A DNA stretch of 64,000 nucleotides from Pseudanabaena sp. BC1403 (GTDB taxonomy: Bacteria; Cyanobacteriota; Cyanobacteriia; Pseudanabaenales; Pseudanabaenaceae). The notes below the pieces were generated by a model. It did not search any database. It saw nothing but the letters and a program-made list of their open reading frames with translations, and was not told the origin of the DNA. Location: positions 158,306 through 222,305 of the forward strand of contig NZ_PDDM01000006.1 in assembly GCF_002914585.1 (NCBI RefSeq), given 5' to 3'. The position numbers and the translations under genes are program-made. Positions 63,979 to 64,000 of the stretch are shown in pieces (position 1 is the stretch's first letter; each line of letters starts with the position of its first letter).

Positions 63979-64000
63979 ATGACAGCAGCTTACAGCATAG
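63979..64000 (+). CDS. Possible start of a further gene, cut by the window edge
   Basis: ATG at 63979 opens M-T-A-A-Y-S-I and remains open to the last base. A purine-rich AGAGACAGAAAAAG stretch lies just before it. Far too short to identify. Confidence 0.25.

Overview
The window is a stretch of cyanobacterial chromosome. The signs are the separate rpoC1 and rpoC2 genes in an rpoB-rpoC1-rpoC2 row, the very frequent octamer GCGATCGC (HIP1), a porphobilinogen synthase of the cyanobacterial/plant type, a Hmp/Pil-type taxis cluster and an RNase P RNA of cyanobacterial form. A Pseudanabaena-like organism is my guess from overall impression only. No rRNA or tRNA gene and no CRISPR array was found.

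Layout. 1-5.4 kb is accessory: the end of a membrane-protein gene, a decayed one-module non-ribosomal peptide synthetase with a stub of a second module, a 150-bp MITE with a 5-bp target duplication, a cupin, two antitoxin-like genes (one next to a truncated toxin) and an AT-rich zinc-ribbon/HEPN protein. 5.4-30.7 kb is mostly housekeeping: Sir2 deacylase, sdhB, gcvT, the RNA polymerase genes, a small HTH protein, a periplasmic M16 protease, YggT, purB, hemB, pentapeptide and TPR proteins, acs, an unlisted 45-residue cysteine protein and recN. 30.8-40.5 kb (minus strand) is a taxis operon running CheY-like, CheW, MCP, then a 2069-residue CheA hybrid with a long acidic repeat linker. 41-50 kb holds a ComM/YifB ATPase, a PgpH-type HD phosphodiesterase, rnpB, a SpoIID-like protein, a pterin dehydratase and galE. 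50-52.7 kb is rimP-nusA-ylxR, with repeat elements in both gaps. 53-64 kb is an exopolysaccharide region: two GT4 glycosyltransferases, a Wzc-like chain-length/kinase protein and a priming sugar transferase, with a ferredoxin and a large NB-ARC/WD40 protein alongside.

The most unusual feature is the intergenic DNA. About twenty near-perfect palindromes with 12-27 bp arms lie mostly just behind stop codons. Their arms are unrelated to each other, yet nearly all close on the same seven-base centre, GC-NNN-GC. One such palindrome forms the P12 helix of the RNase P RNA, and a tandem duplicate behind purB has changed in both arms in a compensating way. On top of these are at least three families of small palindrome-bearing elements: a 103-bp family with ATACCAA-type ends (three full-length copies, one assigned by architecture), a family of about 80-130 bp with AATTCTMATTAT ends (one copy with a 9-bp target duplication inside a remnant of the 103-bp family), and single MITEs with long terminal repeats. 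This palindrome system is the best candidate here for something not yet described.

In the exopolysaccharide region two genes, a glycosyltransferase and the priming transferase, each have the same 21-bp box of two 9-bp direct repeats at 11-bp spacing. The box starts 217 bp before the start codon in both cases, which suggests a shared regulator of the OmpR/PhoB type.
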